The position numbers and the translations under genes are program-made. From Conus ventricosus (lineage: Eukaryota > Mollusca > Gastropoda > Neogastropoda > Conidae): a stretch of 64,000 nt of DNA. The stretch is from contig CM031615.1 in the NCBI GenBank assembly GCA_018398815.1, forward strand, positions 54,308,044 through 54,372,043, given 5' to 3'. Below, piece after piece: positions 58,701 through 64,000 of the stretch (the stretch's first letter is position 1; each line of letters opens with the position of its first letter). Below the pieces are notes generated by a model that made no database searches, was not told where the DNA came from, and worked only from the letters and a program-made list of their open reading frames with translations.

Positions 58701-61700
58701 TGCATATGTTTATGACTGATGAACGCAGAATTTTGTGTGCGTTTGTGTGTGTGTCCTGCATGTATTTTAGATGTCGATTTGTTAAAACTTGCAAGTGCCC
58801 TGTAGCCTATTTTGTTAGGGTGGGCGCTATAGAAATTGCCCTCATTATTATTATTCTCCTTGAAATACTAGGGTTCCACCCTTCCCCGCCGCCCCCCTCC
58901 TTCCCCCCCCCCTTCCCAGTTTTAGAGATTTAAACTGTTAGTGTGTTCATTCTTTACTGACAGTTGTCTGGGGAGAAATGTTTTGTGCGTTTGTTATGTC
59001 TGTCATTTATGATGTCTGAAGAAGACATATTTGTCATAAATTTACACATTTTTTCTGGCTTGTTTTGTTTGATAAGTTAGTGTTACATCTACATTATTTG
59101 TTGTGTTCAGTACCTCATGCCTTATTGATGTGTGCATCTTGCCATAATATGTAAGTGTGGGTCATGTTTCAGAGAATGTCGCCATGTTACTTCAGTAGGG
59201 TTTCAACATAAATCACCCTTTATACTTGGAGTTCACATTCATTGGTTAAACATCTTGTATCATTCGTTTTTCTGTTAGTTCTGTTGCATGTTTTCTGTGT
59301 CACCATTTGCTCCCTTTGCCTTTCTGTTCCCCATTTCCAATGATCAGCAAGACTTTGGTGTGTCTCCTCCGTCTGTCTTCAGTAGAAGTATAGCAGGCTT
59401 CCAAAGGTCTTCTACGCCCATCTAGAACATTTCCTATTGAAGAAGCTCAAGTTTGTTTCCTGCTCTCTCGCAAGTTCACTCCCTCTTCCTGTCGTTTGGT
59501 TGCCCACCAGGTTACAGGGTGGCAGGGAGAGTCCCACAGTGCCAGAGCTGGAGCGCCTGTTCAGCTTTGTGATCCCAGCAGCCACCCCCTTTAGAGTGCA
59601 GGTGAGAGACACCACCATCCCCCCCAGCAACCTGCCCTCCAGACAGCTGGACACCGGACCCTCCGCCGCCAGGCCTGCCAGACCTCGTCGTCCAGCCTCG
59701 CCACATGAGGTGGGTGCTTCAAGTGCACCGGCGGACTTCACAGTACAAGAAATATGAAGGACATTTTATTTTGGGTAGACAGAACATGAAACCATTCTAG
59801 ATCATTACTTTGCACAAAGAACAGCAAAGCCTTTATGTCATGTTTTTTTTTTAATCAATTATTGCTCATATCAGAAGGTTTAATGGTAACATTTCCTGCT
59901 CAAACGCATTATCCTCTTCATCTTGACTTAAATCGGCCAGATTCCCACTGAGCACTGGCAGTTTATGGTGTCTGCATGGTTTCATTCTTGAAGAGAAGGT
60001 GATTTTCTTGGTGTAGTCACAGTGACATGTTGAGACTTTCCAGGTTGTTGGGAGAGACATGTTTTTGATTGTATGTTGGAGGATGTATCTTTCTATGCAG
60101 AATTTGAGCAGTAGAAATCTCTGTGAAGTTTTGTCAGAGTATCTAAAGGATGATAATCAGCGTCAGTGACTGACTCGTTTAGTTTAACGCATTATCCCCT
60201 TATCTGAGGCGTGACATGAAGTCTGCTGCAGATTTTGCATCTCGGTCTAAAGACAAGAGGTCAGTTGAGACTGAAATGTGTGTAAGGAGTTCAGAACGTT
60301 CTGCTCTAAATAAAGGCTTCTGCATGTGGAGTTGTAGATAGATATGCACTGTCCTCAAGCCAGAATACAATGCATTTTTTTTTTATATATATCTGATATT
60401 CCACACATCTCAGGAACAAATATTTGTCAAAAATTGATGTGGCTGTTTTGGATCGTGAAATAACCGAGCATTACTTTGCACCTTGTTAAATGCTCCGAGT
60501 ATTCTGACTGTTTTCAGTCATGCTACTCCGTTTCGATGTCTTTGTGCCGTTGCCTTCGGAACTGTGAAGGCGACAATTGAGCAAAGATCAGTGCGTCACT
60601 GCAGTCATGAAATGACAAGAGGGAGGGAGGGAGGAGTACGTCACTGACAAGATGTGTCTTCCCCAGTACTGTGGAGTAGTGGCTTGATGGCTGTAATGTG
60701 CATGACCTCTCCACCCCTCTCTGAAACTGCCTGATCTCTTGGTCAAGTTCCGAGGTGTTCTTGGTGATAAAGTGATGGTAATGGATGGACTTCAGTGCTC
60801 CCAGTAGAAAAGAGTCTCGCCTGTGCTGTCCAGTTCTTTTCTCACAGGGTCTCTAAAACAGTTTGCTAAAAGTGATTTTCACCATCTTACGGGGACAGTA
60901 TAAAATATTTTATATTTCTACTAAATTAGGATGAAAACAAAGTAATTTCACTGGGGGGGTTGTTGATTTGTGTTGTTGTTGTTTTTTCTCACCTTTTTCC
61001 AGTTTTTGCACCATTTTTGTTCATTAAAGGCTATTATGTCGGCGATGTTCACAGAACAAATCACTTAGCCCTGTTCTGTTCTGTTCTGTTGTGTTGTTCA
61101 CGTGTTTCTGATGTGTTCCCCTGCAGGAGACCTTTGTGAAGCCTGTGGTGGCAGCGGAAGACTCCTCTCTGACCCTGCCTGAGGGAGGTGAGGGAGGGGC
61201 CTACGACAACCTGCCCCTGACGGAGTTACCCTGGAGTGTGCTGAACCAGGCCGCCATCCTCCTGACGGTCACCATGCCCACAGGACACGACTGGAGAAGT
61301 GTGGCAGGTGAGACTCTCTCTCTCTCTCTGTCTGACTGTCTGTTCTGGTAAGTATGAGAACTGGGTGAGGTAGCCAGTCTTCATGATCTGTGAAACAAAG
61401 AATGGCGCCAGTTGCAGTGGTGCAGTGGTTAGCACCACAAATTGGGGGCTGTTGTATTCTGGGTTCAATTCCCTTCTGACCCATTTACTGTGGGATGTTT
61501 TTTTTTTTTTTTGGTTCCTACTTAGAATAGTTGAGTTTGCTACAGACTCAAACGGGAGGGCTTGTCAAACGGGAGGGCCCATGGTGAACCCCCAGTTCCC
61601 CTCCAATCTCCTCTTTTTTTTTAAAAACTGTTTTCATCCCTGATGTATGTGTGCATACGCACGCACGCACACAGGTATGCAGACGTATGCACAGAGAGTT

Positions 61701-63267
61701 GTAAATTACAGATTACAATTTGTAAGTGGCTATTTGTTTGATTTATCAGTGACAAAATGGAATTGTTTGAATCGCATGTGTAATGGTTATGTAGAACAGA
61801 TTTGTATATTGGGTTTCATAATTTATGGACACATTATCATGAATTTCAGCAAGCCTTTTTCAGTGAATGCTGCGAGTCGGACACAAATTGAGTGGTCTTT
61901 TATATAAGTAATTACTGAAATTGTTATGCTCTTGAAGAGCATGCTTGTATTTCAGCACAAAATATGCAGCATTTAAAGAAAAGGAACTTTATTTCGAACA
62001 GTATGATGCCATACGATTGCAGTCTTTCCTCTTTCATATGGTACCAACACTTGCTGTGCATGCATTGTGTCAGAGTTCCCAACGGTTTTCAGGATGCTAA
62101 CATTTGCCTGTCATAGACAGCTTGTTCTTTAAATCGTTGCACAAGTCGGCCACTGTGGTGTTTTGAATGTGTGTTTTAGATCATTTACACTGAAAGCACA
62201 CTTCTTTCATACAATAAAAAAAAAACACGCAAATTTCATTTTAGGTGTGTAAATATTTTTTATTTGACAATGTTGTGCAGTATATAGGAGTTGGAACACA
62301 TGAAACCCAATATGAAAATCTGTTCTACATAACTGTTACACACTGTTGGTCTTTGAATTCAAACAATTCAGTTTTATCATTAATAAATCAAACATGGGCA
62401 CCTAATTGTGATCGGTTACTTTACAAATCTCTGTGCATGTGTGTGTGTGCGCATACATTATGTCGGTGCAGCCAAACCTTTAGCTTGTTGGTATGGATGT
62501 GGAGTGCAAGGTGTTTCTGTCAACTGCCAGTGCCGTTTCTGTTCATTATCACCATGCGACAGGATAGTCGGCAGAGGACAGGAGTAGTTTCCCTTTAAGC
62601 TGGTCACTGCCAGGATAGCACAGGATCTGTCTGTTTGCACTTCAAGAAACCTTTTACCTTAATCCTTTTTCTTTCAGGTGTTTTTTTTTTAAAAACAGGA
62701 GCACCTAAACAGATTTCTGTGCTGTAAAATGTTAATGACCTCAATTGTGACCTTTTCACAATCGGGTAAGCAACAGACGAAATAATGCTTTCTGCAGCAG
62801 ACAAGTGGGTACAAGATTCTGATGCTGAAGTCTTCAAACTGAATATGTGTAAAGCAGACAAAGATAGCTTCAATCACAGGCATAGGCCAGTTTCGACATG
62901 ACTGGATCTGCTATCCCTGCATATGGCTGCTGCATGGTTTCCCCCTCCCCTCCCTTCACACTGCAAGTTACCCAGTTTTTGCACACACATCTGTTCCCGC
63001 TAAACATCACGTTCCCCCCCTGACGATGGTTTGTCCCTTCCATGTTTCAGAGATGGCTGGCAAGAGTGTGGCGGAGATCTACGCCTACGAAGTGATCTCC
63101 CGCGGGAGGTTCCCGCCATGAGCTTCCTGCGGGAGTGGATGCTGACGGGCACGGTGCAGCAGTTCCTGGACATCCTGCAGGAGCTGGAACGCCCCGACGT
63201 CCACGACCTCATCCTCAACTACCTGAAAGACAGAGCAGCATCTGAGAGAGAGAAGAAAGGAAGCTGA
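33344..63267 (+). CDS. PDZ-PDZ-Roc-COR-Death domain protein (ROCO family), whole gene span
   Basis: One spliced gene of at least ten coding exons, listed separately. In order the product has PDZ1 (33410-39060), a Ser/Pro-rich linker (52238-54060), PDZ2 (54130-56280), a Roc-like domain (about 56590-57290), a COR domain (57300-58492), a linker (59511-61190) and a Death domain (61250-63230). Roc-COR pairs define ROCO proteins such as LRRK, DAPK1 and MFHAS1. DAPK1 also ends in a Death domain, but none of these carries PDZ domains, so this looks like a separate architecture. A cytoplasmic scaffold or signalling adaptor role is inferred from PDZ and Death modules. No signal peptide or membrane segment is seen. 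Most splice junctions keep phase, and every exon is bounded by AG/GT. At least six single-base deletions break the frame (see findings). An exon may be missing in the 1 kb gap. I am sure of the domain content and less sure of completeness. Confidence 0.85.
33895..34250 (-). mobile_element. tRNA-derived SINE, second copy of the 1569-1945 family
   Basis: It matches the head unit of the element at 1094-1945 along most of its length. Shared pieces include AATGCTGATCAATG at the tail, GATGATGCTACGGATTTCCA, CATGACAGGGCTGTACTCTA and ACATGACTCTGATGGGA near the B box. The B box is mutated to GGTTCGCTTCC, so it is probably not transcribed. The A run at the 3' end is short. No clear target duplication. 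Confidence 0.9.
34430..34916 (+). pseudogene. LINE 3' fragment with CCHC C-terminus and (TTATC)n tail
   Basis: An open stretch from 34441 encodes ETVLCRLHTGHSYFTHSYLL, then CIPCHAPLTMKHVLLEC. This C-x2-C-x7-H-x4-C cluster is typical of the C-terminus of several LINE clades (I/Nimb-like, tentative). It stops at TAA after FLREINIFYLI. A 40-nt poly-T (34784-34823) interrupts the 3' UTR. The tail 34858-34916 (GCGGTCGGCTGGGCTATAAG, then TTATC repeats) recurs at 52124-52177. Confidence 0.75.
36731..37314. repeat. Poly-G tracts in intron 1
   Basis: G runs at 36731-36757, 37218-37242 and 37302-37314. Confidence 0.9.
37800..37975 (+). repeat. Hairpin repeat copy 2 (hammerhead-like motif)
   Basis: Second copy of the 33070-33285 repeat. 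Here the stem is GACCT-AAG-AGGTC. The T to C change turns a T-G pair into C-G and so preserves the stem. The core reads CCGACGA instead of CTGAAGA, so this copy should be inactive if it is a ribozyme relic. Confidence 0.55.
37976..38865. other. Intronic, nothing recognised
   Basis: Only a G-rich patch at 38753-38775 upstream of coding exon 2. Confidence 0.4.
38872..39067 (+). CDS. Coding exon 2: remainder of PDZ1
   Basis: The acceptor GCAGTGCCAG ends at 38871 and joins exon 1 in phase 0. The translation DDLQTVTVVVLVKDDCRIDA, then LQVGDRIVGVGNVLV, is the classic PDZ core of the LxxGDxIxxVNG type. The frame as read stops at TAA 39046, just before the last strand. With one base restored near 39030-39038 the frame reads PTVQLRCRPVHR, a normal last PDZ strand, and ends at the strong donor CACAG|GTGAGG after 39067. 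This exon therefore seems to carry a one-base deletion. The next visible exon (52238) does not match its exit phase, so another exon or another lost base is likely between them. Confidence 0.8.
39068..40574. other. Intron 2, left part
   Basis: CT-rich tracts at 40217-40300, then T and G runs at 40540-40574 where the LTR element is inserted. A possible degenerate SINE fragment at 39900-39985 is too weak to call. Confidence 0.5.
40575..42429 (-). repeat. 3' LTR
   Basis: 1855 bp, TGTGAC to GTCACA, with the same orientation and content as 46597-48458. By eye I count about 45 differences. Around 40 are single-base insertions or deletions and only about five are clear substitutions. Confidence 0.95.
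42430..42445 (-). promoter_or_regulatory. Polypurine tract candidate
   Basis: The minus strand reads AAGTAGGGGGGTATT directly before the 3' LTR start TGTGAC. A purine run next to the 3' LTR is where plus-strand synthesis is primed. Confidence 0.6.
42560..42860 (-). pseudogene. Reverse transcriptase remnant
   Basis: After the integrase C-terminus the minus strand jumps straight to the middle of a reverse transcriptase: CKRMPFGVRNASAMF (about 42795-42750), LIDDILIAS (about 42698-42672) and AINAVLKRLHEYSV. The first ~150 residues of the domain and everything after, including RNase H, are missing. A TA run (42551-42570) follows. Confidence 0.8.
42940..44110 (-). pseudogene. Integrase, placed before reverse transcriptase
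   Basis: Minus-strand pieces in several frames show an N-terminal segment (MIKKGILYRKV, 44041-44000), a Cys-rich piece (MRYVQRC) and core motifs with the three acidic residues. These are the D in FHRVAVDIIGPI near 43735, the D in a TDRGSQF-like box near 43545 and the E in NGLVERF near 43450. PFELLYGRHVRG follows near 43300. The C-terminal GPY-type module is near 43040-42960. All three acidic residues are visible, so only the frame is broken. Confidence 0.85.
44300..44560 (-). pseudogene. Retroviral-type aspartic protease
   Basis: A minus-strand frame reads VDAVRDTGSTMTIVRKDLV near 44510-44450. The DTGS active-site motif is in the setting expected directly after the Gag knuckle. The frame breaks soon after. 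Confidence 0.75.
44640..45713 (-). pseudogene. Gag-like region with SCAN-like capsid segment and zinc knuckle
   Basis: Minus-strand frames start at MPTGKSRRQ (near 45702) and pass through an Arg/Glu/Lys-rich coiled stretch (45580-45420). A SCAN-like segment follows near 45085-44930 (YRQKFRTARK, then LILEKFLEALPL). A knuckle CYRCGGPHHQRDC at about 44690-44650 has Cys-x2-Cys-x3-His-x4-Cys spacing. Frame breaks separate the pieces. SCAN domains of vertebrates are thought to derive from Gmr1-like Gag, which agrees with the gene order here. Confidence 0.75.
45714..46564 (-). other. Untranslated leader of the LTR element
   Basis: This lies between the primer binding site and the presumed Gag start. 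No long minus-strand frame is present. Confidence 0.55.
46565..46590 (-). promoter_or_regulatory. Primer binding site, tRNA-Pro type
   Basis: Seven bases inside the 5' LTR end, the minus strand reads TGGGGGCTCGTCC followed by a near-match. The first 13 bases are complementary to the 3' end of a typical tRNA-Pro (acceptor stem ACGAGCC, C, CCA). The further bases diverge by one or two positions. Confidence 0.7.
46597..48458 (-). repeat. 5' LTR
   Basis: 1862 bp, a direct repeat of 40575-42429. Transcription of the element would start in this copy on the minus strand. I did not identify a reliable TATA box. Confidence 0.95.
48459..49405. other. Intron 2, right of the LTR element
   Basis: Poly-G at 48459-48478 and a short CT run at 48767-48780. 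No exon-like frame with splice sites is seen. Confidence 0.4.
49406..50405. other. Assembly gap, 1000 N
   Basis: Exactly 1000 N inside the interval between coding exons 2 and 3. The phase mismatch between those exons means an exon could be hidden here. Confidence 1.
50406..52123. other. Intronic, one GT microsatellite
   Basis: (GT)n at 51907-51944. Nothing else recognised. Confidence 0.45.
52124..52177 (+). mobile_element. Solo LINE 3' tail next to coding exon 3
   Basis: It nearly matches 34858-34916 (TGGCCCTTTGCGGTCGGCTG, then GGGCTATAAGCAAC) and ends in TTACC repeats. It ends 60 bp before the acceptor of coding exon 3. Either a very short LINE copy or a SINE with the same tail. Confidence 0.7.
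52238..52490 (+). CDS. Coding exon 3: Ser-rich linker
   Basis: The acceptor GGTGTCTCCACAG ends at 52237 and the donor GAAT|GTGAGG follows 52490 (exit phase 1). The open frame reads IKRILSVNSGTSGGSVTASV, followed by a run rich in Ser, Thr and Pro (SSSSESSPPTPVSPSVDL). This is low-complexity and probably disordered, with many possible phosphorylation sites. It joins the next exon in matching phase. The preceding exon may lie in the 49406-50405 gap. Confidence 0.75.
52491..53743. other. Intron with GT, A/T-rich and poly-C tracts
   Basis: GT-rich sequence at 52500-52582, T/A runs at 52663-52720 and poly-C at 53307-53324. No exon signal. Confidence 0.5.
53744..54224 (+). CDS. Coding exon 4: Pro-rich linker and first half of PDZ2
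   Basis: The acceptor TCTTTCCCTCCAG ends at 53743, the entry phase 1 matches exon 3, and the donor AAATAT|GTGAGT follows 54224 in phase 0. The first part (VPSGRPGFPFPSAHLSQHHY, then PDRMEGDIILPDDIVLCEAD and a poly-Pro run) is open in one frame. From about 53945 the coding signal moves to the next frame: GGGAAFVSTVSTG, then VCRAPGCGAQRACVWHKFVL and ELEKRDCDNFGFKYKVKKY. The switch lies in a CCCCCGGGGGG run and fits one missing base. RDCDNFGF matches the PDZ carboxylate-binding loop. Confidence 0.8.
54225..55359. other. Intron with (CA)n microsatellite
   Basis: (CA)n at 55082-55139. No exon signal. Confidence 0.55.
55360..55488 (+). CDS. Coding exon 5: PDZ2 core
   Basis: The acceptor GGGTGTGACAG ends at 55359 and the donor AAAGAG|GTAGGC follows 55488. 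Both are phase 0 and match their neighbours. The 43 codons read DSPPAEVFVLVTEVVSGGAA, then LLSGDWIRSINGMPINSPKE. This is the PDZ stretch containing the GDxIxxINGxxI motif. It completes the second PDZ domain together with the end of exon 4 and the start of exon 6. Confidence 0.9.
55489..56203. other. Intron with CT and poly-C tracts
   Basis: (CT)n at 55559-55590 and 55738-55772, poly-C at 55636-55651. Confidence 0.55.
56204..57475 (+). CDS. Coding exon 6: end of PDZ2, Roc-like domain, start of COR
   Basis: The acceptor GTGTGTCTTTTCAG ends at 56203. The exon opens with AFRLDFRKLSSLRLVIQRPE, the last helix and strand of PDZ2. Around 56268-56285 (CCCAAAAAGGGG) the frame shifts by one lost base, and a 400-codon open frame follows. 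A Roc-like domain begins near 56590 with LVVCGAHGSAVDL at the P-loop position (56623-56661). It then has ELYVISDEQFFDHCCAWLLP and PLIVLTFQVHKLL. The P-loop GK[S/T], the DxxG box and the THxD/NKxD box are all absent, so GTP binding is doubtful. COR begins with VPAPQCVARVVDAL and VQSVISSLVDSGCLLPC. The donor TGTG|GTGAGT is one base short for the phase of the next exon. Confidence 0.85.
57476..57929. other. Intron, nothing recognised
   Basis: AT-rich. Clear GT and AG ends. Confidence 0.55.
57930..58492 (+). CDS. Coding exon 7: main part of the COR domain
   Basis: The acceptor GTGTGTCTGTGCAG ends at 57929 and the donor ATCATCAG|GTACAT follows 58492 (phase 2, matching exon 8). It reads KLPIPKEGQPQDYLLPFRTF, then LSTLLIKPLL, WFRLMTTGRVSRSELVELL and SEFVIPYFVPEA. 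This is the pattern of the COR domain after Roc, including the L-x-P-x-x-x-PE turn. Near 58265-58300, inside a G-rich run, the frame switches by one missing base to RFVVRFERHVSWREFYDML and GLWLSLHWNKDMAWDSMVV, the C-terminal beta-rich part of COR. Confidence 0.85.
58493..59510. other. Intron with GT tract
   Basis: GT-rich repeat at 58499-58705. At 59013-59040 a CTGAAGAAGACA-TATT-TGTC hairpin resembles the 33179 motif, but it is followed by ATAAA rather than GAAAC. Confidence 0.5.
59511..59709 (+). CDS. Coding exon 8: linker between COR and Death domain
   Basis: The acceptor GGTTGCCCACCAG ends at 59510. Entry phase 2 gives AG|G (Arg), which joins exon 7 in frame. The donor CATGAG|GTGGGT follows 59709 in phase 0. 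It encodes LQGGRESPTVPELERLFSFV, then a Pro/Ser/Arg-rich run (RQLDTGPSAARPARPRRPAS). I recognise no domain. The matching phases on both sides support the exon. Confidence 0.8.
59710..61126. other. Intron, nothing recognised
   Basis: Only short T runs (59843-59851, 60375-60384). No repeats or exons seen. Confidence 0.5.
61127..61307 (+). CDS. Coding exon 9: linker and first helices of the Death domain
   Basis: The acceptor GTTCCCCTGCAG ends at 61126 and the donor GTGGCAG|GTGAGA follows 61307 (phase 1, matching exon 10). It encodes ETFVKPVVAAEDSSLTLPEG, then YDNLPLTELPWSVLNQAAIL. It ends in TGHDWRSVA, the conserved DW-[RK]-x-[LV]-A motif of Death domain helices 1-2. A CT microsatellite starts right after the donor. 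Confidence 0.85.
61405..61640 (+). mobile_element. tRNA-derived SINE, plus orientation
   Basis: A box TGGTGCAGTGG (61418-61428) and B box GGTTCAATTCC (61462-61472), 33 bp apart, form a pol III promoter. A T run (61499-61512) follows. The body contains TTGAGTTTGCTACAGACTCA, which matches the equivalent core of the SINE at 1569-1945 (TTGAGTTTGCTGCGGACTCA on its minus strand). It lies in the last long intron. Confidence 0.75.
61641..63050. other. Last intron, remainder
   Basis: Unique-looking AT-rich sequence. No exon or repeat recognised. Confidence 0.45.
63051..63267 (+). CDS. Last coding exon: rest of the Death domain and stop
   Basis: The acceptor CCTTCCATGTTTCAG ends at 63050. In phase with exon 9 it reads EMAGKSVAEIYAYEVISRGR, which continues the Death domain. 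It then reaches TGA at 63118. In the next frame, from 63117, the expected second half follows: MSFLREWMLTG and TVQQFLDILQELERPDV, matching the W-x(4)-TVxxLLxxLxxLxRxDV signature of Death domain helices 4-6. The stop TGA is at 63265-63267. One base is evidently missing near 63105-63117 (TTCCCGCC). The protein ends in a charged tail (DRAASEREKKGS). Confidence 0.85.
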
Positions 63268-63655
63268 TATGAAGCAAACATTTCTACAGAGACTATTCCG
63301 TGAAGAAATTAGCCTCCATCTGCCCTCCACATCCTTGTCCTTCCCGTCCTCCGCCGTCCAACCTCACCCAGCCCCCCCCCTTGAATATGTATATAGCCCT
63401 GCCCTGTTGTCTGTCCGACTGCATTTGTATTTTTCATGGTGAACAAAATTCGCCAATCGCGTCAGTATATTATGTATACGTTGTCGATGGCATTTGTCCT
63501 GATCAGGAGTGCCAGGATATTTGGGTGCGCTTTGCCCGTGTACAAGGTTACACAGCTCAGTGGCTCCGATCCTGAACAAAATGATTTAGAGAGATGTGTT
63601 AAAGACAATGCTCATTTTTTTTGTCTGAATAAACATTGGGATTAACCAGTTGCTT
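63268..63655 (+). other. 3' untranslated region with polyadenylation signal
   Basis: No coding signal follows the stop at 63267. A canonical AATAAA at 63628-63633 is the first good polyadenylation hexamer after the stop, with T- and GT-rich sequence downstream (63655-63700). The cleavage site is inferred to lie near 63645-63655. Confidence 0.6.
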
Positions 63656-64000
63656 CATTCTGATGCTTTGGGTGTGATGTGTCGTCTCATGTCATTTAAA
63701 CTGTGTCTTAATCTTGCACCTGTTTTCTTCTGGCTCTAGGCTGCTATTCTCTAAATCCATCAAGGTTACTAATTTTATCACAGAGTGCAGAAAGCAAGCA
63801 ACCCTAAATTTACAAGTATTCTGCATTTTACCTCGCTGTAAAACTACTAGAAACAAGAACCCAGGTTATGGAAATGAGGCGTCACCACAGGATACTTAAC
63901 ATCGGACATACTGATCACATCGCCCATTAACATGTATCAAATCATGCATCAAATCGTGTAGCAGCACGCTGGACCGCACATTGATCAACAGACATCACTT
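63656..64000. other. Downstream of the gene, nothing recognised
   Basis: No coding or repeat signal in the last 345 bp. Confidence 0.4.

Noticed and set aside
59005..59050. Third copy of the hammerhead-like repeat
   Set aside because: Only the CTGAAGAAGAC piece and a short stem match. GAAAC is missing and the flanks are unrelated.

Overview
The window looks like intron-rich animal DNA, probably from a marine lophotrochozoan such as a mollusc (this is inference). It has GT-AG introns, a polyadenylation signal, tRNA-derived SINEs, several LINE families and a 7.9 kb LTR retrotransposon. Very long simple repeats (GT, CT, poly-C and poly-G) are everywhere, and there are two N gaps (4536-4635 and 49406-50405). 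There is no bacterial-style gene organisation. Most open frames are translated microsatellites.

Layout: 1-33 kb holds no host gene I can support. It contains simple repeats, at least six minisatellites, a composite SINE with a 16-bp target duplication, and a decayed LINE (10.8-13.3 kb). That LINE is split by a 732-bp DNA transposon with an 8-bp target duplication. Also present are a second inverted-motif element, a foldback element, a 40-bp perfect palindrome with 7-bp flanking duplications, and a 5'-truncated LINE (21.6-22.9 kb).

From 33.3 to 63.3 kb on the + strand lies one large multi-exon gene. Ten coding exons are visible: 33344-33487, 38872-39067, 52238-52490, 53744-54224, 55360-55488, 56204-57475, 57930-58492, 59511-59709, 61127-61307 and 63051-63267. 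It encodes a protein of about 1,200 residues with two PDZ domains, a Ras-of-complex (Roc) domain that has lost its GTP-binding motifs, a COR domain and a C-terminal Death domain. I do not recognise this combination as a named gene. At least six places in the exons need one extra base to keep frame. All are in the same direction and most lie in homopolymer-rich sequence, so I read them as assembly deletions rather than decay.

The 11.4 kb intron interval between coding exons 2 and 3 contains a Ty3/gypsy-type LTR element (40575-48458, minus strand) with 1.86 kb LTRs. Its gene order is Gag (SCAN-like), protease, integrase, then a remnant of reverse transcriptase. Having integrase before reverse transcriptase recalls the Gmr1 group. 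The two LTRs differ mainly by single-base indels, which supports the assembly-error reading.
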